Below are positions 43,726 through 52,155 of a stretch of DNA of 64,000 bases, in pieces (within the stretch, counting starts at the first letter, position 1; the number at the start of each line of letters is the position of its first letter). Below the pieces are notes generated by a model. It was not told where the DNA came from and made no database searches. It saw only the letters and a program-made list of their open reading frames with translations. The stretch comes from Neogemmobacter tilapiae (GTDB lineage: Bacteria; Pseudomonadota; Alphaproteobacteria; Rhodobacterales; Rhodobacteraceae). A program made the translations under genes and the position numbers. The stretch spans positions 188,026 to 252,025 of the forward strand of contig NZ_BMYJ01000005.1 of assembly GCF_014652215.1 (NCBI RefSeq), read 5' to 3'.

Positions 43726-45132
43726 TCAGGACAGCGCCCGCTTCAGCCGGGGCAGCGGTGTCAGAACCAACAGGTCCAGCGCCAAGACGGCCAGCAGGGT
43801 TAGCCCCAGCATGGGAAAGGCCATCGAAAGAACCAATGTGATCAAGACAACACCACGGGTCAGCGGCACCAGATCAGGGCGGGGAGGAGCGGACAGACGC
43901 AAGGCGCCCGCCGGGCGGCGCTTCCACCAAAGGACCAAACCCGAGACGCTGAGGAAAAGGATCGACAGGCAAAGCGTGCTGTTCAGTGCCACGTTCCACC
44001 AGCCCATGTCGCCTTCGTGAAAGGCAATGCCGACAGCCATCGCCTTGGCATAGAACGAATAATCGGCAAAGCCGACATCGGCCAGAACATTGCCGGTGTA
44101 TTGGTCGATGTGGATCGTGCGGTCGGCGGTGGGGCTGGGGCCATCGTTCGACATGCTGTCATGGCTGATGGTCCAGACCGCGCCTTCGCCGCCGGGCAGG
44201 TTCAGCTGATAGCGTCCGTTGAAGCCAAGGGAAGCGGCAAAGGCACCGACGCTGTCGATGTCAACCATACCGCTGATGGCCTGTGTTCCGGCGCGCGAAC
44301 CGGACAGGGGCAGAGGGGTCTGTTCCAGCCCCCAAGGTACCTCTTTCGCGGCGTCATGGTTCATGCTGGCATGGGTGGCATCCGACAGGGGCACGTTGTC
44401 CCATTTTTCGGCGGGGAAGGTGGACCAGGCCTGCACGAATTTCTCACCCCAGATGCCCGCCCAAGACAGGCCCGAGATCAGGAAGACGACCAGAACCAGC
44501 GAGACCCAGAGGCCGACAGCACCGTGCAGGGATTTCCAGATGGCGCGGCCTTTGGCCTTGGTCGCGGGGACCAGCGCTTGCCGCCAGCCGCTGCCGTTGC
44601 GCGGCCAATGCAGATAGAGGCCGGTGGCGATGAGCAAAAGGGTCAGGCAGGCGGCGATCTCGATCAACCGGTCGCCCAGCGTGCCGATCAGCAGGCTGCC
44701 ATGGATGTCATTGGCCAGATCATACCAGCCCGCACGCCAAGGGAAGGTGTTCAGAACCTGCCCAGTATAGGGGTTCAAGGTGACGCCCGTGGTGCCCGCA
44801 TCGCTGGCGACGGCAAAGACGGCGACATGTTCGGGCGAGAGGGGGCCCACATATTGCGTGGCGGTGGTGCCGGGAACGGCGGCCTCGGCCGCAGTTTGCA
44901 GTTGGGCGAGGGGGAGAAGCGCATCCCCCGGCGTGACGGTCATCTTTTCATCGCCAAGGCCGGAAAGCACGGCGATCCAGAGCATGATCAGGCCGGTAAC
45001 GGCCAGCATGCAGAGAAAGGGGATGACATAGAGACCGGCATAGAAATGCCAGCGCCAGACGGCGAAATAAAGCTTGTTCAGGCGGTTGTCGCCTGCCGGG
45101 GCGCTTGCCCCCGGTTGGGTCAGTTCGGTCAT
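43726..45132 (-). CDS. PepSY-associated membrane protein
   Basis: A 468-residue inner-membrane protein of the PepSY_TM family. Four membrane helices are apparent: about residues 30-55, 170-190, 220-240 and 380-400 onward, with large periplasmic loops (YPEHV..., VGFADYSFYAKAM...GIAFHEGDMGWWN). Histidines near the helices suggest haem or metal handling, and relatives are linked to ferric-siderophore reduction. The start at 45132 (MTELTQ) is more sensible than the ATG at 45165. It follows the DUF2946-like gene by 36 bases, a common pairing around metal uptake. Confidence 0.85.
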   Translation of the reverse strand: MTELTQPGASAPAGDNRLNKLYFAVWRWHFYAGLYVIPFLCMLAVTGLIMLWIAVLSGLGDEKMTVTPGDALLPLAQLQTAAEAAVPGTTATQYVGPLSPEHVAVFAVASDAGTTGVTLNPYTGQVLNTFPWRAGWYDLANDIHGSLLIGTLGDRLIEIAACLTLLLIATGLYLHWPRNGSGWRQALVPATKAKGRAIWKSLHGAVGLWVSLVLVVFLISGLSWAGIWGEKFVQAWSTFPAEKWDNVPLSDATHASMNHDAAKEVPWGLEQTPLPLSGSRAGTQAISGMVDIDSVGAFAASLGFNGRYQLNLPGGEGAVWTISHDSMSNDGPSPTADRTIHIDQYTGNVLADVGFADYSFYAKAMAVGIAFHEGDMGWWNVALNSTLCLSILFLSVSGLVLWWKRRPAGALRLSAPPRPDLVPLTRGVVLITLVLSMAFPMLGLTLLAVLALDLLVLTPLPRLKRALS

Positions 45133-45168
45133 GATCAGCCTTTGATGTTTGGGTTTGGAACACAAAGA

Positions 45169-45567
45169 TCAAAGCTGGGCGGGCGGTCCCCGGGCATAAA
45201 GGCCGCGTGGATCATGGGCGGGGCGGTGGTCGGCCCAAAGATCGGCCTGCGGCATGGCAAGGCTGATTTCAAGGGGCGTCGGCAGGGCCGGGGTGGTCAG
45301 CAACGCCAGATCAACATGGTTCACCGCCCAATCACAACGATCGTCGCGGGGCTGGTCCTGGGTGGGGATCGGTGTGCCATCGGGGCCGATGGTGACGTGA
45401 ACCGGGCCTTCGGGGGAACAGAGAACGACCTGCATCGTGCCGTCCGCGCCACGGGTGGGCATGACGCCCGGCGCGAAGAGCGAAAGGATCACAAAGGGCA
45501 GCAGCATCAGCATCTGCGCCACAAGGCGCAGGGGGGCGATGCCGGAAATAGAAGGCCGCGTGATCAT
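45169..45567 (-). CDS. DUF2946-like small exported protein
   Basis: A 132-residue protein with an N-terminal hydrophobic signal or anchor (about 15-35) and the DUF2946-like pattern MQVVLCSPEGPVHVTIGPDG followed by a second cysteine (DDRCDWA). Such proteins lie next to copper or iron uptake genes. It is upstream of the PepSY gene in the same operon. The function is unknown; metal binding in the periplasm is a guess. Confidence 0.65.
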   Translation of the reverse strand: MITRPSISGIAPLRLVAQMLMLLPFVILSLFAPGVMPTRGADGTMQVVLCSPEGPVHVTIGPDGTPIPTQDQPRDDRCDWAVNHVDLALLTTPALPTPLEISLAMPQADLWADHRPAHDPRGLYARGPPAQL

Positions 45568-45612
45568 GCGATCGACATGCGCGGAAAACGTGGGACGGTC
45601 AACGGCTTTCCG

Positions 45613-46905
45613 CTAGGGGCGCAAGGCGGGTTGCTGGGCCAGAACGGCGTCAATCAAAGCGCCGATGCGTGCCCCTTCGCTGATCTGGGGCAGGCTGTGT
45701 TGCAGATCCTCGGCCGCCTCCCGCGCCGCGATGCTGGTCAAGGCACTGGCAAAAGCCCGCCGTGGGTCCGGCTGAACCACCAAAGCCTCGGCCAACAGTG
45801 CCCGACCAAAATAGGTCCAATCCCCGCCGTCACGACAACCGAAAGAGGTGCGGTCGGCGGCTGCGGCGGTCAAGATCAGGCGGTCGGGCGCGGCGAGTTC
45901 GTCAATGAACGAACCGGAATGGCAGGCCGAAAGCACGATCACGGCGGGGCCAATGCTGGCGCGATCCAGCATGGCGGCGAAATCGCGGGCGACAAGGTTG
46001 GTGGTGCCCGCCTCGGCGAATTCCAATTTGAACAGGTCTTCGCGCCCGTGCGAGGTCATATACAGAAACAGGATATCTTCGGGCCCAACATGACGTGCCA
46101 AGGCTCCTAGGGCTATTTCCAGATTGGTGCGGTTGGCCAAGGGATAGCGCAGCGGGACGTCATCACTGTTGACCAGCTGCAAGAAATGTCCGTCCGCCCC
46201 ATAGGCCTTTTCCAGGATCGCGCCGCCCTGCTCGACCTCGCTTAAAAACACCGATTGGTGGGCACTTCCCCCTAGCAACAGGCCAAAAACCTCGGCCTTG
46301 GCTGGATCTTGGGCAGGAAGAGCCGCCAATTGATCCTGCAACAGCTGCGGCTGCGCCAGATAAAGGGCCTCGACATTGATGGGCGGCTTGGAAGGTGGCG
46401 GCAGCCTATAGACCATCGGCTCGAAAAGCAGAAAGCGTTGACTTGCCCCTTGGGCCATCAAAAAGCACAACGCGACCAAGGCACCACGCCAAAGCCCTTG
46501 CCGCCGACCGCCGGTGATCAGCCAGAAAATTGCCAAGACCGGCAAGACCTGCTGCGCCAATTCGGCAAAGGCCAAGACGTGGGTTTTCGGCGGCGCTGGA
46601 AAAAGGTTGTGGGAAAGCCAGATCAAGGGTCGGGTCAGGCAGGCCAACAGAAAGATGATGACGATCAGCCGACCCAGATCGGCACTGCGGCCAGCGATCT
46701 GGCAACCCAAGGCTAGTCCCGCCACGATCATCAGCGTCATGGCCAAAAGCCATTGCAAGCCCGCGATGGAAAAGCGGTCAGCCGACAAAAAATACAGCGA
46801 TTGGGTCTGCCATTCGATCAGCCAGAAAAGGCTGATCACGATCAGAACTTGACGCAAGCTGCCAAATTTTGGCGGCACAGAAGAAGGCAAGTCGGCAGCG
46901 TTCAT
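45613..46905 (-). CDS. membrane-bound C13 (legumain-like) cysteine peptidase
   Basis: A 430-residue protein. The first 165 residues contain about five membrane helices. The C-terminal part (about 200-430) is a caspase-fold peptidase with catalytic H286 in TSHGRED and C328 in LSACHSGSF, the peptidase C13 arrangement. In other bacteria C13 proteins are poorly studied; relatives include legumain and the GPI transamidase subunit. It stands alone. Substrate unknown; the helices place the catalytic domain at one membrane face. Confidence 0.83.
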   Translation of the reverse strand: MNAADLPSSVPPKFGSLRQVLIVISLFWLIEWQTQSLYFLSADRFSIAGLQWLLAMTLMIVAGLALGCQIAGRSADLGRLIVIIFLLACLTRPLIWLSHNLFPAPPKTHVLAFAELAQQVLPVLAIFWLITGGRRQGLWRGALVALCFLMAQGASQRFLLFEPMVYRLPPPSKPPINVEALYLAQPQLLQDQLAALPAQDPAKAEVFGLLLGGSAHQSVFLSEVEQGGAILEKAYGADGHFLQLVNSDDVPLRYPLANRTNLEIALGALARHVGPEDILFLYMTSHGREDLFKLEFAEAGTTNLVARDFAAMLDRASIGPAVIVLSACHSGSFIDELAAPDRLILTAAAADRTSFGCRDGGDWTYFGRALLAEALVVQPDPRRAFASALTSIAAREAAEDLQHSLPQISEGARIGALIDAVLAQQPALRP

Positions 46906-46997
46906 GGGGGTCCGGCGTGTTCAATCTTGACAGTAGAAGCGCCGATCAGGGGAATTGGCAAGGGCTATCGAACCGACCAATCGCACTGTCCCGCCCC

Positions 46998-47738
46998 TTA
47001 GTTTTCCAGAATGAACCGTCGATGAGCGGCTTGCAGGGGGCGGGCGTTCATCGGGAACAGCGTGGCAAAGGCGGCAAGCGAGGCGTCCGAGACGGCGACG
47101 GGATCGCGCATCACCGTCCAAAGCACGATTTCCGAACAGGGGGGCGTGGTCAGCGATCCGGCATAGCGAAAGAAACCTGGCTTTTCGGGCAGAAAGGCCG
47201 ATAGGTCGGCGGTGCCCAAGGGAACCTCTCCTTCGGTCTGCGGGGCGGTTTGCATGATGGCGTCCATCGGCCCCTCGGCACCGCCGCCGACCAACATGAC
47301 GCCCAGAACCGCCAAGGCCCCGTCCGCGGCTTTGTGGACGAAATGCACCTCCATCGGGGAATGCTGGCCGTCGATGGCATGTTCGGAAGGGTGGTGGAAA
47401 TGGAATTGCAGCAGGTCATAGTCCTTGCCATCGACCGTCATCTTGCCGGCGTTGGTGCCATTGGCCTGAATCGTATGGCCGTTGTTGGCCACCGACCAAG
47501 TGGCCTCGGCATTCCAGGCCAAAGCGACCGGCGGGGCGCTGGCACCGATGCCGTGGGTCAGGTCGATGGGTGATTGTTCCAGACCGATGGCGCAGGCCCC
47601 AGCCTCTTTGGAAAGCTCGCCCCAATGATCGGGGCCGCCGGGGCCTTCATAGGCCCAATGAACCTGATCTTCGGCAAGGGCCGTGCCCAAGGAAAGGGCG
47701 AGGGCGGTGGCGGACAAAACGGCGAAGTGCGGCGTCAT
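46998..47738 (-). CDS. periplasmic alpha-class carbonic anhydrase
   Basis: Alpha carbonic anhydrase of 246 residues. A signal peptide (about 1-22, SLGTALA) directs it to the periplasm. Zinc ligands sit in LQFHFHHPSEH (two histidines) and EVHFVHK. QSPIDL and TTPPCSE are hallmarks of the class. It hydrates CO2 outside the inner membrane. AAAGGAC precedes the ATG at 47738; the ATG at 47825 would bury the signal peptide. A beta-class enzyme is encoded at 61.4 kb. Confidence 0.94.
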   Translation of the reverse strand: MTPHFAVLSATALALSLGTALAEDQVHWAYEGPGGPDHWGELSKEAGACAIGLEQSPIDLTHGIGASAPPVALAWNAEATWSVANNGHTIQANGTNAGKMTVDGKDYDLLQFHFHHPSEHAIDGQHSPMEVHFVHKAADGALAVLGVMLVGGGAEGPMDAIMQTAPQTEGEVPLGTADLSAFLPEKPGFFRYAGSLTTPPCSEIVLWTVMRDPVAVSDASLAAFATLFPMNARPLQAAHRRFILEN

Positions 47739-47918
47739 GGTCAATGTCCTTTGCTGAAAAGTGGCGCAACCCAGAATTGTATTCACGAAGTTGTCAACAC
47801 TATGGCCTGTGGCGCAAATGCGCATCGGCGTCGTTTTTTGCCCGCAAAGGTCGGGTCATCGTGACCCCGGTTTTGCCAATCGGGCATGAAAGGGAAAAGC
47901 CACGCGAAGGAGTCGCCG

Positions 47919-50426
47919 ATGAACGCCCCTGTGAAAACCCACGTGAAAGCCCTTGTTGTCGGCGGCGGTGCGGTCGGGAATGGCATTGCCTATCATCTGG
48001 CCAAGGCGGGCTGGGACACGATGCTGATCGAACGGGATGAACTGACCTCGGGTTCGACCTGGCATGCGGCGGGGCTTTTGCCCCTGTTCAACATGTCTTA
48101 TGCGACGACGCATATCCACAAATACTCGGTCGATTTCTACAAGGGGCTTGAGGCGGAGACCGGGCTGAACGCGGGTTTTGCCGTGGTGGGCAATCTGCGG
48201 ATGGCGCAGCATCAGGAACGGATGGACGAATACATGCTGTATTCGTCGGTCGCGGAAACCGCCGGGGTCTATCATGAATTCCTGACGCCGAGCCAGATGA
48301 AGGACCGCTGGCCGCTGCTGAACACCTCTGATCTTGTGGGGGCGCTGTATCACCCGCAGGACGGTTATATTAACCCCGCCGATGTGACCCAAGCGATGGC
48401 CAAGGGCGCGCGGCAGCTGGGTGCGACGATTGAGCGCAAGATTCAGGTCGATGGCTATCGCTGGACGGGCAGCGAATGGATCGTGTCCTGCACGCGGATG
48501 GTCGATCAGGGCGGCAATCTGGTGGCGTCCGAGGACAAATTTGAAATCACCGCCGAACATGTGGTGACGGCAACGGGCAACCATGCGCAGCGCACGGCGC
48601 GGTTGTTGGGGGTGAAAATCCCGGCGATTCCGGTGGAACATCAGTTCATCGTGACGGAACCCGATCCGATGCTGGTGGAATACCGCAAGAACAACCCGGA
48701 ACACCCGGTTCTGCGCGATGCCGATGCGAAATGGTATGTGCGCGAAGAACGCGGCGGCTGGATTTTGGGGCCGTATGAGCGGAACGCCCCGGCGCGGTTC
48801 CTGTATGACGTGCCTGCCTCGTTCCGGGCGGACCTGTTCCCGCTGGATCTGGAGCGGATCGAGGCGGAGTATATGTCGATGATCCACCGCCTGCCTTCGG
48901 CGGAAACCGTGGGTCTGAAGGACGATTTCAACGGGCCGATTTGCTATACGCCGGATGGCAACCCCTTGGTTGGCCCGGTGCCGGGTCTGCGGAACATGTG
49001 GATCGCGGAAGGGTTTAGTTTTGGGATCACCGCGGCGGGCGGAACGGGTTATTATCTGGCGCAGATGATGACGCAGGGAGAGGCCGAGATTGACATGGCC
49101 AGCCTTGATCCGCGTCGTTACGGGCAGTGGATGACCACGGAATATGCGGCGCGGAAGAATGAGGAATGCTATGAGCATGTCTTTATCCTGCACCACCCGG
49201 ACGAAGAGCGTGAAGCCTGCCGTCCTTTGCGGACTGCGCCCGTCTATGAGCGGCAAAAGGCGCTGGGCGCGCAGTTTGGGCAAGTGAACGGCTGGGAGCG
49301 GCCGATCTATTACGGGCCGAAGGACGCGCCCGAAGATTTCGACCACAATTCCCGCAGCTTCCGCCGGGGCGGCTGGTGGCAATATGCGGTGGAAGAGGCG
49401 AAAGCCATCCGCGAAACGGCGGGTCTGGTGGATGCCACCGCCTTTACCAAGCATCGCGTGGCGGGGCCGGGGGCGACGGCTTTCCTCGATTGGTTCACGA
49501 CCAATGCCTTGCCCAAGGTCGGCCGGATCAACCTGACCTATGCGCTGACACCCACGGGCACCACGCGGACGGAATACACCATCGTCCGGCTGGCGGAGCA
49601 TGAGTATTATTTGGTTTCGGCAGGCGCTTGGACGGATTACGACGCCGACTACATGCGCAAATGCGCGGAAGATATGGCGTCGCAATTCGGCTATGTCGAA
49701 ATTCAAGATGTGACGACGCAATGGGGGGTCTTTGCGATTGCCGGGCCGAACAGCCGCAAGATTTTGAATGAGATCATCAAGGACGCGACGCCGGAAACCG
49801 CGCTGTCGAACAAGCGGTTCCCTTGGTTGTCGTGCCGGAACATTGAACTGGGCATGGTTCCGGTGCGGGCGATCCGGGTGGCCTATACCGGGGAATTGGG
49901 CTGGGAGTTGCACCACCCGATCGAGATGCAGCGGAACCTTTGGGATCAACTGCTGAAGGCCGGGGAAAAGCATGGGCTGAAACTGGTCGGTGCGCGGGCG
50001 CAGAACTGGCTGCGGCAGGAAAAATCTTACCGGGCGTTCGGCACCGAACTGGGTCGTGATGCGACGCCTTTGGAGGGCGGTCTGGATCGCTTCGTCGATC
50101 TGAACAAGGATTTCCAAGGCAAGGCGGAAATGCTGGCGACGGGCATCCGTGCCAAATGCGTGACGCTGCTGATTGACGGGCCTTCGGACACCGATCCTTG
50201 GGGGAAAGAGGCGCTGTTGTTGGACGGGGTGAAGGTGGGACGTCTGACCTCGGGTGGCTATTCGGTGGCTTTCGGCAAGCAGATCGGCATGGGCTATGTG
50301 CGGCCGGATCTGGCGGAAGTGGGGACCAAGCTGAAGGTCAAGATGCTGTTGCAAGAATGGGATGCGGTGGTGGTCGAGGACAGCCCGCATGACCCGACGA
50401 ATGCGCGCATTCGGGTGGATGGGTAG
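47919..50426 (+). CDS. dimethylglycine/sarcosine dehydrogenase-type flavoprotein with GcvT domain
   Basis: An 835-residue two-domain enzyme. The N-terminal DAO-type half has the GGGAVGNGIAYHLAKAG FAD loop and STWHAAGLL, whose H49 corresponds to the covalent FAD histidine of dimethylglycine dehydrogenase. The C-terminal half is the folate-binding GcvT domain with a C-terminal barrel (GKQIGMGYVRPDL). It probably demethylates dimethylglycine (or a related N-methyl amino acid), passing one-carbon units to tetrahydrofolate. AAGGAG lies before the ATG at 47919. A strong hairpin follows the stop. Confidence 0.88.
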   Translation: MNAPVKTHVKALVVGGGAVGNGIAYHLAKAGWDTMLIERDELTSGSTWHAAGLLPLFNMSYATTHIHKYSVDFYKGLEAETGLNAGFAVVGNLRMAQHQERMDEYMLYSSVAETAGVYHEFLTPSQMKDRWPLLNTSDLVGALYHPQDGYINPADVTQAMAKGARQLGATIERKIQVDGYRWTGSEWIVSCTRMVDQGGNLVASEDKFEITAEHVVTATGNHAQRTARLLGVKIPAIPVEHQFIVTEPDPMLVEYRKNNPEHPVLRDADAKWYVREERGGWILGPYERNAPARFLYDVPASFRADLFPLDLERIEAEYMSMIHRLPSAETVGLKDDFNGPICYTPDGNPLVGPVPGLRNMWIAEGFSFGITAAGGTGYYLAQMMTQGEAEIDMASLDPRRYGQWMTTEYAARKNEECYEHVFILHHPDEEREACRPLRTAPVYERQKALGAQFGQVNGWERPIYYGPKDAPEDFDHNSRSFRRGGWWQYAVEEAKAIRETAGLVDATAFTKHRVAGPGATAFLDWFTTNALPKVGRINLTYALTPTGTTRTEYTIVRLAEHEYYLVSAGAWTDYDADYMRKCAEDMASQFGYVEIQDVTTQWGVFAIAGPNSRKILNEIIKDATPETALSNKRFPWLSCRNIELGMVPVRAIRVAYTGELGWELHHPIEMQRNLWDQLLKAGEKHGLKLVGARAQNWLRQEKSYRAFGTELGRDATPLEGGLDRFVDLNKDFQGKAEMLATGIRAKCVTLLIDGPSDTDPWGKEALLLDGVKVGRLTSGGYSVAFGKQIGMGYVRPDLAEVGTKLKVKMLLQEWDAVVVEDSPHDPTNARIRVDG

Positions 50427-50444
50427 CCTTAGGCCCTTTCAGGA

Positions 50445-50484
50445 AAACAAATCGCCCCGGCCGTTGCGCCGGGGCGATTTGTTT
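50445..50484. terminator. long bidirectional terminator
   Basis: AAACAAATCGCCCCGGC (50445-50461) pairs perfectly with GCCGGGGCGATTTGTTT (50468-50484): 17 base pairs with a 6-base loop. A/T blocks at both ends provide a T-run in each direction. It separates the convergent dimethylglycine dehydrogenase and DeoR genes. Confidence 0.9.
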
Positions 50485-50496
50485 GAAAGGCTTTCG

Positions 50497-51213
50497 TCAG
50501 GCCCCCAACCACACCGGCCTGTCGCCTGTCGTCACAACCCGCACAGTGTTTAACCCCGCGATGCCCCAGGGGCTGCTGGTGCCCAGCTTATCCTCGGTCG
50601 CCAGCACCACGCCTTCGGCGGCTTGGCCCAGCATGATGCGTTTCAAGGCGGCCTCTTCGGCGTCGCCGGTCGTGAGGCCGGTTTCAGGATGCACGCCGGT
50701 CACGCCCAGAAAGCACAGATCGGCGCGGATGCGGGCGAAGCTTGCCGTGGTCTCGGCCCCCATCGCCACCATGGAATGCCGCATGAGGCGGCCCCCGATG
50801 AGGATCACCTCGATCTTTGGGAAAGGCTCCAGCGCGGCCGCGATGCCGGGGGCGTGGGTGATGATGGTGCAGGGTAGGTCTTTGGGAAGGGCGGCGACCA
50901 GCGCCAGATGGGTGGTGCCGCCGTCAAGGATCACGATCTGCCCCGGTCGGATCAGCGCCGCGCCCTTTTGGGCCAATTGCGCCTTGGCCTGAACCTGCAT
51001 CCCCTGTCTTTGCGCCATGGGGCGGTGGGTGGGGGAAAGGGGCAACGCCCCGCCATGCACGCGCAGCAAGTGCCCCTCGGCGGCGAGTTCCCGCAGGTCG
51101 CGGCGGATCGTGTCTTCGGACAGGGCCAGTTCTGCCGCCAGATCGCGGGCGACCAAGCGCCCGGTTTGGGCGAGGCGTGCCAGTAGCAGGGATTTGCGTT
51201 CGGTTGTCAGCAT
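50497..51213 (-). CDS. DeoR family transcriptional regulator
   Basis: DeoR/GlpR-type repressor of 238 residues. The N-terminal helix-turn-helix (LVARDLAAELALSEDTIRRDLRELAAEGHLLRVHGGA) is followed by a sugar-phosphate-sensing domain (LDGGTTHLALVAALP, ITHAPGIAAAL, GGRLMRHSMVAMGA). The frame is open to 51537, but family homology starts at ATG 51213. It is divergent from the deoxyribosyltransferase-like gene across TTGCACGA repeats that are likely its operator. Confidence 0.9.
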   Translation of the reverse strand: MLTTERKSLLLARLAQTGRLVARDLAAELALSEDTIRRDLRELAAEGHLLRVHGGALPLSPTHRPMAQRQGMQVQAKAQLAQKGAALIRPGQIVILDGGTTHLALVAALPKDLPCTIITHAPGIAAALEPFPKIEVILIGGRLMRHSMVAMGAETTASFARIRADLCFLGVTGVHPETGLTTGDAEEAALKRIMLGQAAEGVVLATEDKLGTSSPWGIAGLNTVRVVTTGDRPVWLGA

Positions 51214-51228
51214 AGCGTTCTCGTCTGT

Positions 51229-51264
51229 TTGCACGATATTGCACGAATCAGAAAAATCGTGCAA
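51229..51264. promoter_or_regulatory. TTGCACGA operator cluster between deoR-like gene and its neighbour
   Basis: TTGCACGA occurs at 51229-51236 and again at 51239-51246 as a direct repeat, and inverted as TCGTGCAA at 51257-51264. Repeated octamers of this type are how DeoR family repressors bind. The cluster is centred between the two divergent start codons, so both genes may be controlled. Confidence 0.75.
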
Positions 51265-51291
51265 TGGCGAAACCTGGAAAAGGAGAATGCG

Positions 51292-51654
51292 ATGAAACCC
51301 ATGATGATCCTGATTGCTGGCCCCTATCGTTCGGGCACCGGCGACGACCCCGCGAAAATGGCAGTCAATCTGGCGCGGCTGGAGGCGGCGGCCTATCCGA
51401 TCTTTCAGAAAGGCCATGTGCCGATGATTGGGGAATGGGCGGCCCTGCCCATTCTGCAAGGGGCAGGCGGCGGTGAGCCGGGCAGCGAGAATTATGAGGC
51501 GGTGATGCACCCGACAGCCCACCGCCTGCTCGCGCATTGCGATGGCGTCTTGCGGCTGCCGGGGGCATCGAGCGGGGCGGATCAGGATGTGCGGATTGCG
51601 CGCGAAAGGGGGATTCCCGTCTGGTTTGATCTGGCGGAAATCCCGGCCGCCTGA
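51292..51654 (+). CDS. nucleoside 2-deoxyribosyltransferase-like protein (DUF4406 type)
   Basis: A 120-residue Rossmann-like protein with an N-terminal ILIAGPYRSGTGDDPAKM and a C-terminal CDGVLRLPGASSGADQDVRIARERGIPV, as in the DUF4406/nucleoside 2-deoxyribosyltransferase-like group. It may cleave or transfer the N-glycosidic bond of a nucleotide. AAAAGGAG precedes the ATG. It faces the DeoR gene, so a sugar phosphate could be its inducer. Exact substrate unknown. Confidence 0.72.
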   Translation: MKPMMILIAGPYRSGTGDDPAKMAVNLARLEAAAYPIFQKGHVPMIGEWAALPILQGAGGGEPGSENYEAVMHPTAHRLLAHCDGVLRLPGASSGADQDVRIARERGIPVWFDLAEIPAA

Positions 51655-52155
51655 TCAGCGCTGGATGATCAGTGTTGCACCGGGCATCAAATGCCCGGCC
51701 AGCCAACGAAGATCGGACCGGGAAAAGGCGACGCATCCCGCCGTGGCGCGGCGGGGCGCGCGCCAGGTGTGGACAAAGATGGCCGAACCCTTGCCGGGGG
51801 CGGCATGGGGATAGTTCCAGTCGGTCAGCAGGATCAGGTCATACATGGGGTCGCAGCGGCGCAATTTTTCATGCGAAAAGCCGTGGGGGTGCCGGACGGG
51901 GCTGTTGTAGGCCGGATCGGCGGGATCATCGGACCACAGGTCGGTGGGGCCGATGGGTGTGGCCCAGGGGGTCGGGCGAGACAGGCGGTCAGGGCGGTAA
52001 AGTAGGCCAAGGATGCGGTGGCGGCCCAAGGGTGTGGCGCCGTCACCTTCACGCTTTTCCCCGGCGGCAATCAGGCCGCTGCGGCCGATGGAACAGGGCA
52101 GGAAACGGCCCCGGAAATGGGCCACCTGCGGCGTGACGATCAAATCACCCCTCAT
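51655..52155 (-). CDS. L,D-transpeptidase (YkuD domain) family protein
   Basis: A 166-residue protein that is essentially one YkuD-like catalytic domain, with the H129-x11-C141 active-site pattern (VHTWRAPRRATAGCVAFS). No signal peptide is visible, which is common in this short Rhodobacterales subgroup. It may act on peptidoglycan cross-links or be a cytoplasmic relative with another role. Its ATG overlaps the ribA stop, so it is the second gene of a ribA operon. Confidence 0.83.
   Translation of the reverse strand: MRGDLIVTPQVAHFRGRFLPCSIGRSGLIAAGEKREGDGATPLGRHRILGLLYRPDRLSRPTPWATPIGPTDLWSDDPADPAYNSPVRHPHGFSHEKLRRCDPMYDLILLTDWNYPHAAPGKGSAIFVHTWRAPRRATAGCVAFSRSDLRWLAGHLMPGATLIIQR

Noticed and set aside
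47856-50390. 844-codon minus-strand open frame
   Set aside because: Fully antisense to the dimethylglycine dehydrogenase gene and without any domain character; a product of biased third codon positions.
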